DNA of 64,000 bases. It comes from Bacillus sp. T3. Lineage in GTDB: Bacteria; Bacillota; Bacilli; Bacillales; Cytobacillaceae. Position numbers and translations under genes: made by a program. The notes beneath the pieces were generated by a model, which was not told the origin of the DNA, did not search any database, and saw only the letters and a program-made list of their open reading frames with translations. Location: positions 1,488,001 through 1,552,000 of the forward strand of contig NZ_CP137761.1 of NCBI RefSeq assembly GCF_033449965.1. The letters run 5' to 3'. Below are positions 58,314 to 64,000 of the stretch, in pieces. Position 1 is the first letter of the stretch; the number at the start of each line of letters is the position of its first letter.

Positions 58314-58922
58314 ATGAAAAATCGGTATACTGAATTGATAAAGGACTTATCAGATAAAGAGTTATTATTCCATTTATACTTAACACAATTGATTCTGCTG
58401 GCTATTTCTTTTGTGCTTGGAATCATTTTGTTTGATCATCGCTCGACCTTTTTTAGCTTATTTAACTGGAAAGACGATAACATTTTGACTATTGGGGGAG
58501 GAGTAGCCCTCATTGTTGTCGTGATTGATACGCTGTTAACGAAAGTACTGCCTGAACGGTTTTATTTTGACGGTGGTTTAAACGAACGAATTTTTCAGAG
58601 GAGAAATGTGTTTCACATTGCTTTCATTGCAGGTTTAGTAGCAATTAGTGAAGAAATCCTTTTTCGAGGAGTCATTCAAACACATGTTGGTTTGATCATT
58701 TCGAGCATCCTCTTTGCTGTGATTCATTATCGTTATTTGTTTAATTGGTTTTTATTTATCAATATTATTTTACTTAGTTTCTTAATTGGGTATGTTTATG
58801 AACTAACCGACAACTTAGCCGTAACGATTTTCATGCACTTCCTTATTGATTTTCTTTTAGGGCTAATGATTCGATTGAAACATGACAAATTAGAGAGAAC
58901 AGGAAGAGATATTCATGAATAG
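58314..58922 (+). CDS. ypbD: CPBP family intramembrane metalloprotease (YpbD)
   Basis: A 202-aa membrane protein with about six helices. The Abi/CAAX-protease motif EEILFRG (E, E, R) is near 121-127, with FAVIHYRY near 142-149 and HFLIDF near 181-186 supplying the metal-site histidines. GTGAGAAA precedes the ATG. It follows recQ by 13 nt and overlaps ypbE by 8 nt. Substrate unknown. Confidence 0.87.
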   Translation: MKNRYTELIKDLSDKELLFHLYLTQLILLAISFVLGIILFDHRSTFFSLFNWKDDNILTIGGGVALIVVVIDTLLTKVLPERFYFDGGLNERIFQRRNVFHIAFIAGLVAISEEILFRGVIQTHVGLIISSILFAVIHYRYLFNWFLFINIILLSFLIGYVYELTDNLAVTIFMHFLIDFLLGLMIRLKHDKLERTGRDIHE

Positions 58923-59643
58923 AGAAGATCCTTATCGTCAACAAACGGAGAGTACTAGAAGAAGAATAGGACGGGCTACAATTAGTAGTTCAACAAATGG
59001 GGAGAAATCTGAATCAACGAGCTTGCCACCTCGAAGTGAAGTGCACCATCAAAAGCGTACGAAAAACAAAACGAAAAGTGAGAAACAAAGCTTTCCGCTG
59101 ATTCGTCTGCAGGTTGTCTTTTTTATCCTTTTGCCGATTATTATTTTTGCTATTTATACATACAGAGATAATCTTTTCCCGAATTCTACAAAGACAGGAA
59201 TGGAAGAAAAGAGTGGGTATGAAACAATCTCCATTGAAGATTCGAATGCCGTAGACAAGAAAAATTCGCAAAAAGCTGAAAGTAAAGAGTCTGACGAAAA
59301 TGGTCAACAGACTTCTGCAGAAGACAAGAGTGAAGCAGTTTCTGACCCAGCAGCAGATCAAACAACTTCAGAACCAACGACTGAATCATCAGCAGGAGGA
59401 GTAAGTGGAACAGCGACTGTTTCAGAAACTCCCGATACACCCGTAGTTTCGAATGCACCAGCTAATAATACGAAAGATAATTCACAGGAAATCAAGCTTC
59501 ATACGGTCCAGAAGGGTGAGACACTGTATCGAATCGCGATGAAATATTATCAATCAAAGTCTGGTGTCGATATCATCAAAAAAGCAAATAACTTAAAGAG
59601 TGATAGCATCAGTGTGGGACAAACACTTAAAATCCCAATTTAA
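58915..59643 (+). CDS. ypbE: LysM domain membrane protein (YpbE)
   Basis: A 242-aa protein. Cytoplasmic basic part 1-60, one membrane helix ~62-83 (LQVVFFILLPIIIFAIYTY), a long Ser/Glu/Thr-rich linker (~95-190) and a C-terminal LysM domain (~196-241; LHTVQKGETLYRIAMKYY). It should sit in the membrane with LysM bound to peptidoglycan. It overlaps ypbD and ends at a terminator. Confidence 0.86.
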   Translation: MNREDPYRQQTESTRRRIGRATISSSTNGEKSESTSLPPRSEVHHQKRTKNKTKSEKQSFPLIRLQVVFFILLPIIIFAIYTYRDNLFPNSTKTGMEEKSGYETISIEDSNAVDKKNSQKAESKESDENGQQTSAEDKSEAVSDPAADQTTSEPTTESSAGGVSGTATVSETPDTPVVSNAPANNTKDNSQEIKLHTVQKGETLYRIAMKYYQSKSGVDIIKKANNLKSDSISVGQTLKIPI

Positions 59644-59655
59644 TAAAATTTCGGA

Positions 59656-59689
59656 AACCATTTAGGGCTTAATCTAAATGGTTTTTTTC
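59656..59689 (+). terminator. terminator of ypbB-recQ-ypbD-ypbE
   Basis: AACCATTTAG (59656-59665) and CTAAATGGTT (59674-59683) form a perfect 10-bp stem followed by Ts. Confidence 0.9.
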
Positions 59690-59767
59690 ATTCGATTGTA
59701 GGTGAAATCGATCATATTGTGTTGGACAAGATCATACAATGACTATGGATATAGGAGGGATGAGACA

Positions 59768-60226
59768 GTGAATGATTCAATCCTGCAGCTTGATGAAAAA
59801 ACAGATCCTGCAACAAAACAAATGTTAGTAAATGTAGTTAAACGAAAAAAGAAATATGAACAATATAAAGCGAAGCATCTTTTGGTTATGTCCTGTACAT
59901 TATTTTTGACGTTTTGTTATTTAATCTATCTCTATTTTTCTATTGTAACTCCTTATTCATATTCTTTTGCTGCCATGTTCTCTGCTTATGTTAACAACAG
60001 CTTGAATTTATATTTCCTTATTCTCACCCTAGGAACATATGGGTTAATGAATCTCCTTCATGGAAAAAGGGAAAAGGCAGAAAAGGAGTTTCATGCTTTA
60101 CGATGCGAAATCATCGATAAAAGTAAGGACCTGTGGAAAAAAGAAGAATCTTGGTCAAACCGCCATCTAGTCTTTGAGATGATGAAACAAAATTATGACA
60201 TTAATTTATATCATGAAAATAAATAA
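59768..60226 (+). CDS. ypbF: DUF2663 family membrane protein (YpbF)
   Basis: A 152-aa protein. GTG 59768 lies 9 nt after AGGAGG and yields MNDSILQLDEKTDPATKQM, close to B. subtilis YpbF. Two helices (~40-60 and ~75-98) are followed by a charged coiled-coil tail. Function unknown. It stands between the recQ operon and the convergent cotJ operon. Confidence 0.8.
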   Translation: MNDSILQLDEKTDPATKQMLVNVVKRKKKYEQYKAKHLLVMSCTLFLTFCYLIYLYFSIVTPYSYSFAAMFSAYVNNSLNLYFLILTLGTYGLMNLLHGKREKAEKEFHALRCEIIDKSKDLWKKEESWSNRHLVFEMMKQNYDINLYHENK

Positions 60227-60227
60227 G

Positions 60228-60285
60228 GCTACCATTTCCATTCCATCAACTAGTTTTTCAGCAATGATGGAATGGAAGGTTAGCC
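60228..60285. terminator. Long inverted repeat between ypbF and cotJC
   Basis: GGCTACCATTTCCATTCC then ATCA on the left and TGATGGAATGG then AAGGTTAGCC on the right pair almost completely (~20 bp with few G-U or bulges). It lies between the two convergent genes and can end both transcripts. Confidence 0.75.
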
Positions 60286-60301
60286 CTTTGCTTCTATAAT
60301 T

Positions 60302-60871
60302 TTAAAAAAACTGTTTTTTTCCTTGTTCTTCCTTTAGGATTTCAACGGCTTCTCTAAATCTTTGGGAGTGAATGATTTCTCTCTCTCTCAGAAATCTCAA
60401 ACCATCATTCAGGTCAGGATCGTCACTCATATTTATGATCCACTGATAGGTAGCTCTAGCTTTTTCCTCGGCCGCGATATCTTCGTATAAATCTGCAATC
60501 GGATCACCTTTTGCTTGGATATACGTTGCTGTCCACGGAACTCCACCAGCATTGTGGTAAAATAAGGCACTGTCATGATTAGCATAATGAGCATCGAGAC
60601 CTGCCGCAATCATCTGAGCAGGAGTAGCATCTTTCGTAAGTTTGTATATCATCGTCGCGATCATTTCTAAATGGGCAAACTCTTCAGTACCGATATCAGT
60701 TAATAAACCAATAACTTTATCCGGTATGGTATACCGTTGGTTTAAGTAGCGAAGAGCCGCAGCTAATTCACCATCTGCACCGCCATACTGTTCCACCAGA
60801 AACTTTGCTAGCTTTGGATTACAAGTACTAACCCTTACTGGATATTGCAGTTTTTTTTCATATATCCACAT
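60302..60871 (-). CDS. cotJC: Spore coat protein CotJC (manganese catalase family)
   Basis: A 189-aa member of the manganese catalase family, part of the spore coat. Di-metal glutamate and histidine ligands are visible in IGTEEFAHLEM near 69-79 and AAEEKARATYQ near 134-144, plus a late IIHSQRF. AAGGAGGG precedes the ATG. It is the last gene of cotJABC but is separated from cotJB by a 180-nt gap filled with a palindromic repeat. Confidence 0.92.
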   Translation of the reverse strand: MWIYEKKLQYPVRVSTCNPKLAKFLVEQYGGADGELAAALRYLNQRYTIPDKVIGLLTDIGTEEFAHLEMIATMIYKLTKDATPAQMIAAGLDAHYANHDSALFYHNAGGVPWTATYIQAKGDPIADLYEDIAAEEKARATYQWIINMSDDPDLNDGLRFLREREIIHSQRFREAVEILKEEQGKKQFF

Positions 60872-60907
60872 ATGGCCATTTCCCTCCTTATAAAAAAATT
60901 CAACAAC

Positions 60908-61053
60908 GAGCCGCGCTTCCGCTTTTAAACTTATCCAGCTGCAGCGGCTTGCCCCTCGAGGTCATAAGCCAATCCGGCCAGAAGGTTAAAGAACAACCTT
61001 CCGTTCCGGCTCGTCTTATGCTTGTCGGGGCAGAACGAGCCGCTTCCGCTTTT
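60908..61053. repeat. GC-rich palindromic repeat inside the cotJ operon
   Basis: GAGCCGC..TTCCGCTTTTAAAC occurs as a direct repeat at both edges (60908-60930 and 61037-61056). Between them are nested inverted arms: GCGGCTTGCCCC against GGGGCAGAACGAGCCGC, CATAAGCC against the TTATG side, and GAAGGTT-AAAGAAC-AACCTTC as the central hairpin. The right edge reaches the cotJB stop codon. Only one copy in this window; from memory, close relatives are common in Bacillaceae genomes. Confidence 0.8.
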
Positions 61054-61312
61054 AAACCTGCCAGGGCCAGGGTGGGTCGTTCCAGTTCCATGGATAGCCA
61101 GAGTAGCTGTTGCCATATTGCTGCATTGGACCATATTGGCTTTCAATCAATTTTTTTAGTCTTTTTCTCTCTTTTGCGCAGTGGTTAAATTGATTAATCG
61201 CTTCAGAGTCCTGTGGGTGTGTATCTAAATAAAGAGTTAGCTCTACTAGGACAAAATCGACAGCCTGCAGCTGTTCCAGTAATTGATAATATTCTGGTGG
61301 TAGCTGTTTCAT
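61052..61312 (-). CDS. cotJB: Spore coat protein CotJB
   Basis: An 86-aa coat component. LQAVDFVLVELTLYLDTHP near 15-33 and the C-terminal PPWPWQV are family hallmarks. It overlaps cotJA by 4 nt (ATGA). The reading frame ends exactly where the palindromic repeat begins, so the repeat has not damaged it, though the stop codon is provided at the junction. Confidence 0.9.
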   Translation of the reverse strand: MKQLPPEYYQLLEQLQAVDFVLVELTLYLDTHPQDSEAINQFNHCAKERKRLKKLIESQYGPMQQYGNSYSGYPWNWNDPPWPWQV

Positions 61313-61539
61313 TGTGGTTTATTCTCCTTTGCTCGTTCATATGGACCGTACCAAGGATCATAAAATGGCTTCCACAAGGTTCCTGCTCTCAAAGCTTCAT
61401 GAGGTGAAAATTGCGGTAAATTTAGTGGCTGGAACCCCATATACAGATTTGGTGGAGTAGAAAAAGTTTTTACTTTAATGGGAGGACAAGGGTCAAATGG
61501 GCTTGCATATGGGTGCCATTTTTTCATAGGTGTTGACAT
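61309..61539 (-). CDS. cotJA: Spore coat associated protein CotJA
   Basis: A 76-aa proline- and aromatic-rich coat protein. AAGGAGG is followed by tandem ATGs at 61542 and 61539; the second has the better spacing. PPNLYMGFQPLNLPQFSPHEALRAGTLWKPFYDPW (given here in part only) is the family pattern: LYMGFQPLNL near 33-42 and ALRAGTLW near 49-56. First gene of the operon. Confidence 0.9.
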   Translation of the reverse strand: MSTPMKKWHPYASPFDPCPPIKVKTFSTPPNLYMGFQPLNLPQFSPHEALRAGTLWKPFYDPWYGPYERAKENKPQ

Positions 61540-61616
61540 CATAGACCTCCTTTTAATAGTAAGCTGAAATAAAACTCAGTGATAATTGTAGTAATAAAGG
61601 AAAATTGAGACATTTA

Positions 61617-61645
61617 ATTGTATGCATGTCATTTACTAAACATGA
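61617..61645 (-). promoter_or_regulatory. Sigma-E-type promoter of cotJABC
   Basis: Minus-strand TCATGTT (61639-61645), a 14-bp spacer and CATACAAT (61617-61624): 6/7 and 8/8 matches to the sigma-E consensus. cotJ is sigma-E dependent in B. subtilis. Confidence 0.75.
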
Positions 61646-61818
61646 GCAAGAAAATGGCCACAGTATTTTTCGAGGAAAAGTTCAGGTGAGGATAAGGAGT
61701 AACTTTTTTACGTTTGTTGAAGTAATATATGGATGACTTTGTTGTTTTTCTGCTTTTCCATCATTTGTGATATGATTTCATTAAATTATCGCAAGATGTA
61801 AGCGAACTAGGAGGGAAC

Positions 61819-62589
61819 ATGATTTTCATAATTATATTACTGTTGTGTGGGGTTTTTACCCTTTTATATATGTTAAAAGAAGCATTCTTTAATCAGGTTT
61901 GTTATCACAACCTATCCTTTTCTGAACTGCCAGCAAGCTTTAGTGAGATGAAGATTTTTTTTATTTCTGATATTCATCGGCGAAAAATATCAAAAAGGAT
62001 TATTAAGGAAGTAGCTGGAAAAGCAGAAATGGTCATTATTGGTGGAGATTTAGCTGAAAAAAAAGTCCCGTTACAAAGAATTAAAGAAAATCTTGAAGAA
62101 TTAAAAAAAATCGGCACTGTATATTTTGTTTGGGGAAACAATGATTACGAGGTCGATAACGATCTTCTAACTAATCTTTTCAATGATTTAGGGATCCATG
62201 TGTTATTGAATAAAGTGGTGCATTGGGAGTCAATTGAAGGCGATTTATTTCATTTGATTGGTATCGATGATTATGTTGAAGGAAATGTACAATTAGAACC
62301 CGTTGTGAAACAAACGAAAAAACATGGTTTTCGGTTATTGGTCAGCCATAACCCGGAAATTATCCACGATATCCTACCTGAACATGAAATCCACCTAGTT
62401 TTATCTGGTCATACTCATGGTGGTCAAATTCGAATTTTCGGTTTTGGACCTTATGAAAAAGGAGGAATAAAGAAGATCGGCAAGACGACCGTTTTTGTCA
62501 GCAATGGCTATGGTACCACCGCAGTGCCATTTAGGCTTGGAGCAAAAGCTGAGACCCATTTGATTTCAATCATTGCAAGGAAAACTTAA
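61819..62589 (+). CDS. ypbG: Metallophosphoesterase (YpbG)
   Basis: A 256-aa calcineurin-type phosphoesterase with one N-terminal membrane anchor (~1-18). Metal motifs in order: ISDIHRR near 51-57, GGDLAEK near 75-81, WGNNDYEV near 103-110, SHNPEI near 174-179 and SGHTHGGQ near 195-202. The central GNND replaces the usual GNHD, which is common in this subfamily. AGGAGGG precedes the ATG. Substrate unknown. Confidence 0.88.
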   Translation: MIFIIILLLCGVFTLLYMLKEAFFNQVCYHNLSFSELPASFSEMKIFFISDIHRRKISKRIIKEVAGKAEMVIIGGDLAEKKVPLQRIKENLEELKKIGTVYFVWGNNDYEVDNDLLTNLFNDLGIHVLLNKVVHWESIEGDLFHLIGIDDYVEGNVQLEPVVKQTKKHGFRLLVSHNPEIIHDILPEHEIHLVLSGHTHGGQIRIFGFGPYEKGGIKKIGKTTVFVSNGYGTTAVPFRLGAKAETHLISIIARKT

Positions 62590-62671
62590 ACCCTTGTAAA
62601 ACAAAGCACCATCTAATGATAATTACATACATTAACATAAGAGCTTTTGTTCACGGCAGGGGGCTTACGTC

Positions 62672-63250
62672 ATGCGCTTGGAAAGATTGACTTACAATAA
62701 AATCAAATTTTTTCTTACAACAGATGATTTGTATGATCGAGGCTTATCTAAGGAGGATATTTGGATTGACTCTTTAAAATGGAACCAGCTGTTCCATGAT
62801 ATGCTCGAGGAAGCCAATGAGGAGTTCGGAGTGGAGATACAAGGAACAATAGCAGTTGAAATCTTCTCTCTTCAAGCTCAAGGAATGGTTATGATTTTAA
62901 CGCTCGAGGAATCAGACCAAGAAGAGGAATCGCTTGAGGATGTTTTCATTGAAATGCAAGTAACAATAGAAGGCTGTGAAGAAGTTTTATTTGAGTTTAG
63001 TACGATTGAAGAAGTAATCCAATTGTCAAAGCGTTTTATGACTATGGATCGAAGTGATGGAAGTCTCTATTCAATGAATGATAAATATTACCTCCATTTC
63101 GAAGGTATTGAAGCAGCAGATAAGAATAAATTAATCTCTGTATTGGCGGAGTATGGGGACCCTTCTCTCCTCAGTATTCACCGATTAATCGAATACGGAA
63201 ATTTGATTATTAAACAAAATGCAATTGAAACGATTGTGAAATATTTTTAA
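62672..63250 (+). CDS. mecB: Adaptor protein MecB (MecA paralogue, YpbH)
   Basis: A 192-aa ClpC adaptor. The N-terminal target-binding domain (MRLERLTYNKIKFFLTTDDL, ~1-80) is joined by an acidic linker (EESDQEEESLED, ~78-90) to the ClpC-binding C-terminal domain (~95-192). It is shorter than MecA and matches the YpbH form, which lies next to gudB in B. subtilis. It delivers proteins to the ClpCP protease. Confidence 0.9.
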   Translation: MRLERLTYNKIKFFLTTDDLYDRGLSKEDIWIDSLKWNQLFHDMLEEANEEFGVEIQGTIAVEIFSLQAQGMVMILTLEESDQEEESLEDVFIEMQVTIEGCEEVLFEFSTIEEVIQLSKRFMTMDRSDGSLYSMNDKYYLHFEGIEAADKNKLISVLAEYGDPSLLSIHRLIEYGNLIIKQNAIETIVKYF

Positions 63251-63253
63251 TCT

Positions 63254-63276
63254 GAGGCAATATGCCTCTTTTTTTG
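63254..63276 (+). terminator. terminator of mecB
   Basis: GAGGC and GCCTC around AATAT, followed by seven or more Ts. Confidence 0.75.
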
Positions 63277-63376
63277 TTTTTTGATTAGGGAAACATAAAG
63301 GGGAAAATCGCTTTTTTGTTGAATATAAAAGTATTGTAAATGCTTTTGATTTAACGATTAGCTACAGACCATATTG

Positions 63377-63404
63377 TTGCATAAATCGTGTTAAAGTGTA
63401 TACT
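63377..63404 (+). promoter_or_regulatory. SigA-type promoter of gudB
   Basis: TTGCAT (63377-63382), a 16-bp spacer and TATACT (63399-63404), ~50 nt ahead of the gudB start codon. Confidence 0.6.
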
Positions 63405-63456
63405 ATGTCATGAAAAGTGGGTACCAGCGTAAAAGTTATTTTTAGGAGGTTATTTA

Positions 63457-64000
63457 ATGGTAGCCGAGAAAGGTCCTGAAAGTAGAGAAACAGGAGAGAA
63501 ACATGATGTACTTAAATCAACACAAACTGTCATTCATAACGCATTAGAAAAACTTGGTTATCCAAATGAAGTATATGAACTTTTGAAAGAGCCGATGAGA
63601 ATGATGACGGTAAAAATACCGATTCGCATGGATGATGGCTCTGTAAAAATATTTACTGGATACCGTGCCCAGCATAATGACTCAGTCGGTCCTACAAAAG
63701 GGGGCATTCGGTTTCATCCACATGTCACAGAAAAAGAAGTGAAAGCACTTTCGATTTGGATGAGTTTAAAATGTGGTATTGTAGACCTTCCTTATGGTGG
63801 AGGGAAGGGTGGAATTGTTTGTGATCCCCGTGATATGTCTTTCCGTGAATTAGAGCGGTTGAGCAGAGGGTATGTCAGAGCAATTAGCCAAATTGTTGGT
63901 CCAACAAAAGATATCCCTGCACCAGATGTTTTTACCAATTCTCAAATCATGGCTTGGATGATGGATGAATACAGTCGGATAGATGAATTTAATTCTCCGG
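63457..64000 (+). CDS. gudB: NAD-specific glutamate dehydrogenase, N-terminal part
   Basis: The first 181 codons of a ~425-aa enzyme that oxidises glutamate to 2-oxoglutarate and ammonia; the rest lies beyond the window. AGGAGG precedes the ATG. The substrate/catalytic region PTKGGIRFHP and GIVDLPYGGGKGG is intact, with the catalytic Lys and Gly-rich loop. The EVKALSIWM segment has a single copy of the codons that are duplicated (9 bp) in the inactive gudB of B. subtilis 168, so this is the active form. Confidence 0.94.
   Translation, partial: MVAEKGPESRETGEKHDVLKSTQTVIHNALEKLGYPNEVYELLKEPMRMMTVKIPIRMDDGSVKIFTGYRAQHNDSVGPTKGGIRFHPHVTEKEVKALSIWMSLKCGIVDLPYGGGKGGIVCDPRDMSFRELERLSRGYVRAISQIVGPTKDIPAPDVFTNSQIMAWMMDEYSRIDEFNSP

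Noticed and set aside
60931..61188. Plus- and minus-strand ORFs at 60900-61190 reading through the cotJ gap
   Set aside because: They arise from the stop-poor GC-rich palindromic repeat and the antisense of cotJB; none has a ribosome binding site or family match.
1..64000. Defence island, prophage or secondary-metabolite cluster
   Set aside because: All genes but one IS and a few small unknown ORFs belong to conserved Bacillus core synteny; no integrase other than XerD, no phage structural, toxin-antitoxin, restriction or NRPS/PKS genes are seen.

Overview
This window is a stretch of core chromosome from an endospore-forming member of the Bacillaceae (AT-rich, low-GC Gram-positive). The gene order follows the Bacillus subtilis block yqjH-gndA-zwf-rnz ... 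proI ... yqjW-yqjX ... yqkB-yqkD-yqkE-yqkF-mciZ-nudF ... spoIIM-fur-xerD-drm-pupG-pdp-dacF-spoIIA-spoVA-lysA ... ribT-scpAB-ypuI ... dacB-spmAB-rluB-resABCDE-sigX-rsiX ... serA-fer-ypbBCDEF ... ypbG-mecB-gudB. Strong AAGGAGG-type ribosome binding sites, occasional TTG/GTG starts and sporulation sigma-factor promoters fit this. No rRNA, tRNA, CRISPR, prophage or defence island is visible.

Layout. 1-7.4 kb: end of DNA polymerase IV, the two oxidative pentose-phosphate dehydrogenases (gndA, zwf, convergent), RNase Z, a SET-domain protein, old yellow enzyme NamA and proline biosynthesis (proI). 7.7-16 kb: MBL hydrolase yqjP, SDR yqjQ, the SOS polymerase yqjW with its YolD-like partner, the yqk genes, the unlisted 42-aa FtsZ inhibitor mciZ and nudF. 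16-31 kb: endonuclease Q homologue, spoIIM, fur, xerD, a nucleoside catabolic run (deoB-punA-pdp), dacF, the spoIIA operon (anti-anti-sigma, anti-sigma, SigF), a shortened spoVA operon and lysA. 31-38 kb: a c-di-AMP riboswitch in front of the potassium transporter kimA, ribT, ypuF, a tiny YjcZ protein, scpA/scpB, ypuI and a long superoxide dismutase. 38.5-40.2 kb: one IS3-family (IS150-like) insertion sequence. 40-53 kb: dacB-spmA-spmB spore cortex operon, rluB, the resABC cytochrome c maturation genes with the resDE two-component system, sigX-rsiX, and a LysM/M23 protein. 53-64 kb: serA, ferredoxin, ypbB-recQ-ypbD-ypbE-ypbF, the cotJ spore-coat operon, ypbG, mecB and the start of gudB.

Unusual points. 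Six conserved genes are interrupted: rnz, yqjP, scpB, spmB and resC by single-base indels and kimA by an in-frame TGA. Several are essential or highly conserved, so sequence errors are likely for at least some. The spoVA operon lacks spoVAC, spoVAD and spoVAEb. The proI leader looks like a T-box that has lost Stem I. The insertion sequence sits in the loop of the sodF terminator.

Non-coding structure is the least explained part. Two unrelated tandem arrays (4.7 kb and 12.0-12.2 kb) have the same 20-21 bp period and both lie between convergent genes. A ~182-bp element with inverted ends occurs twice in opposite orientation (13.8 kb and 42.7 kb). A ~135-bp GC-rich palindromic element also occurs twice (18.6 kb and 43.0 kb), and another palindromic element splits the cotJ operon. 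I see no clear new multi-gene system; the repeat families are the best candidates for undescribed biology.
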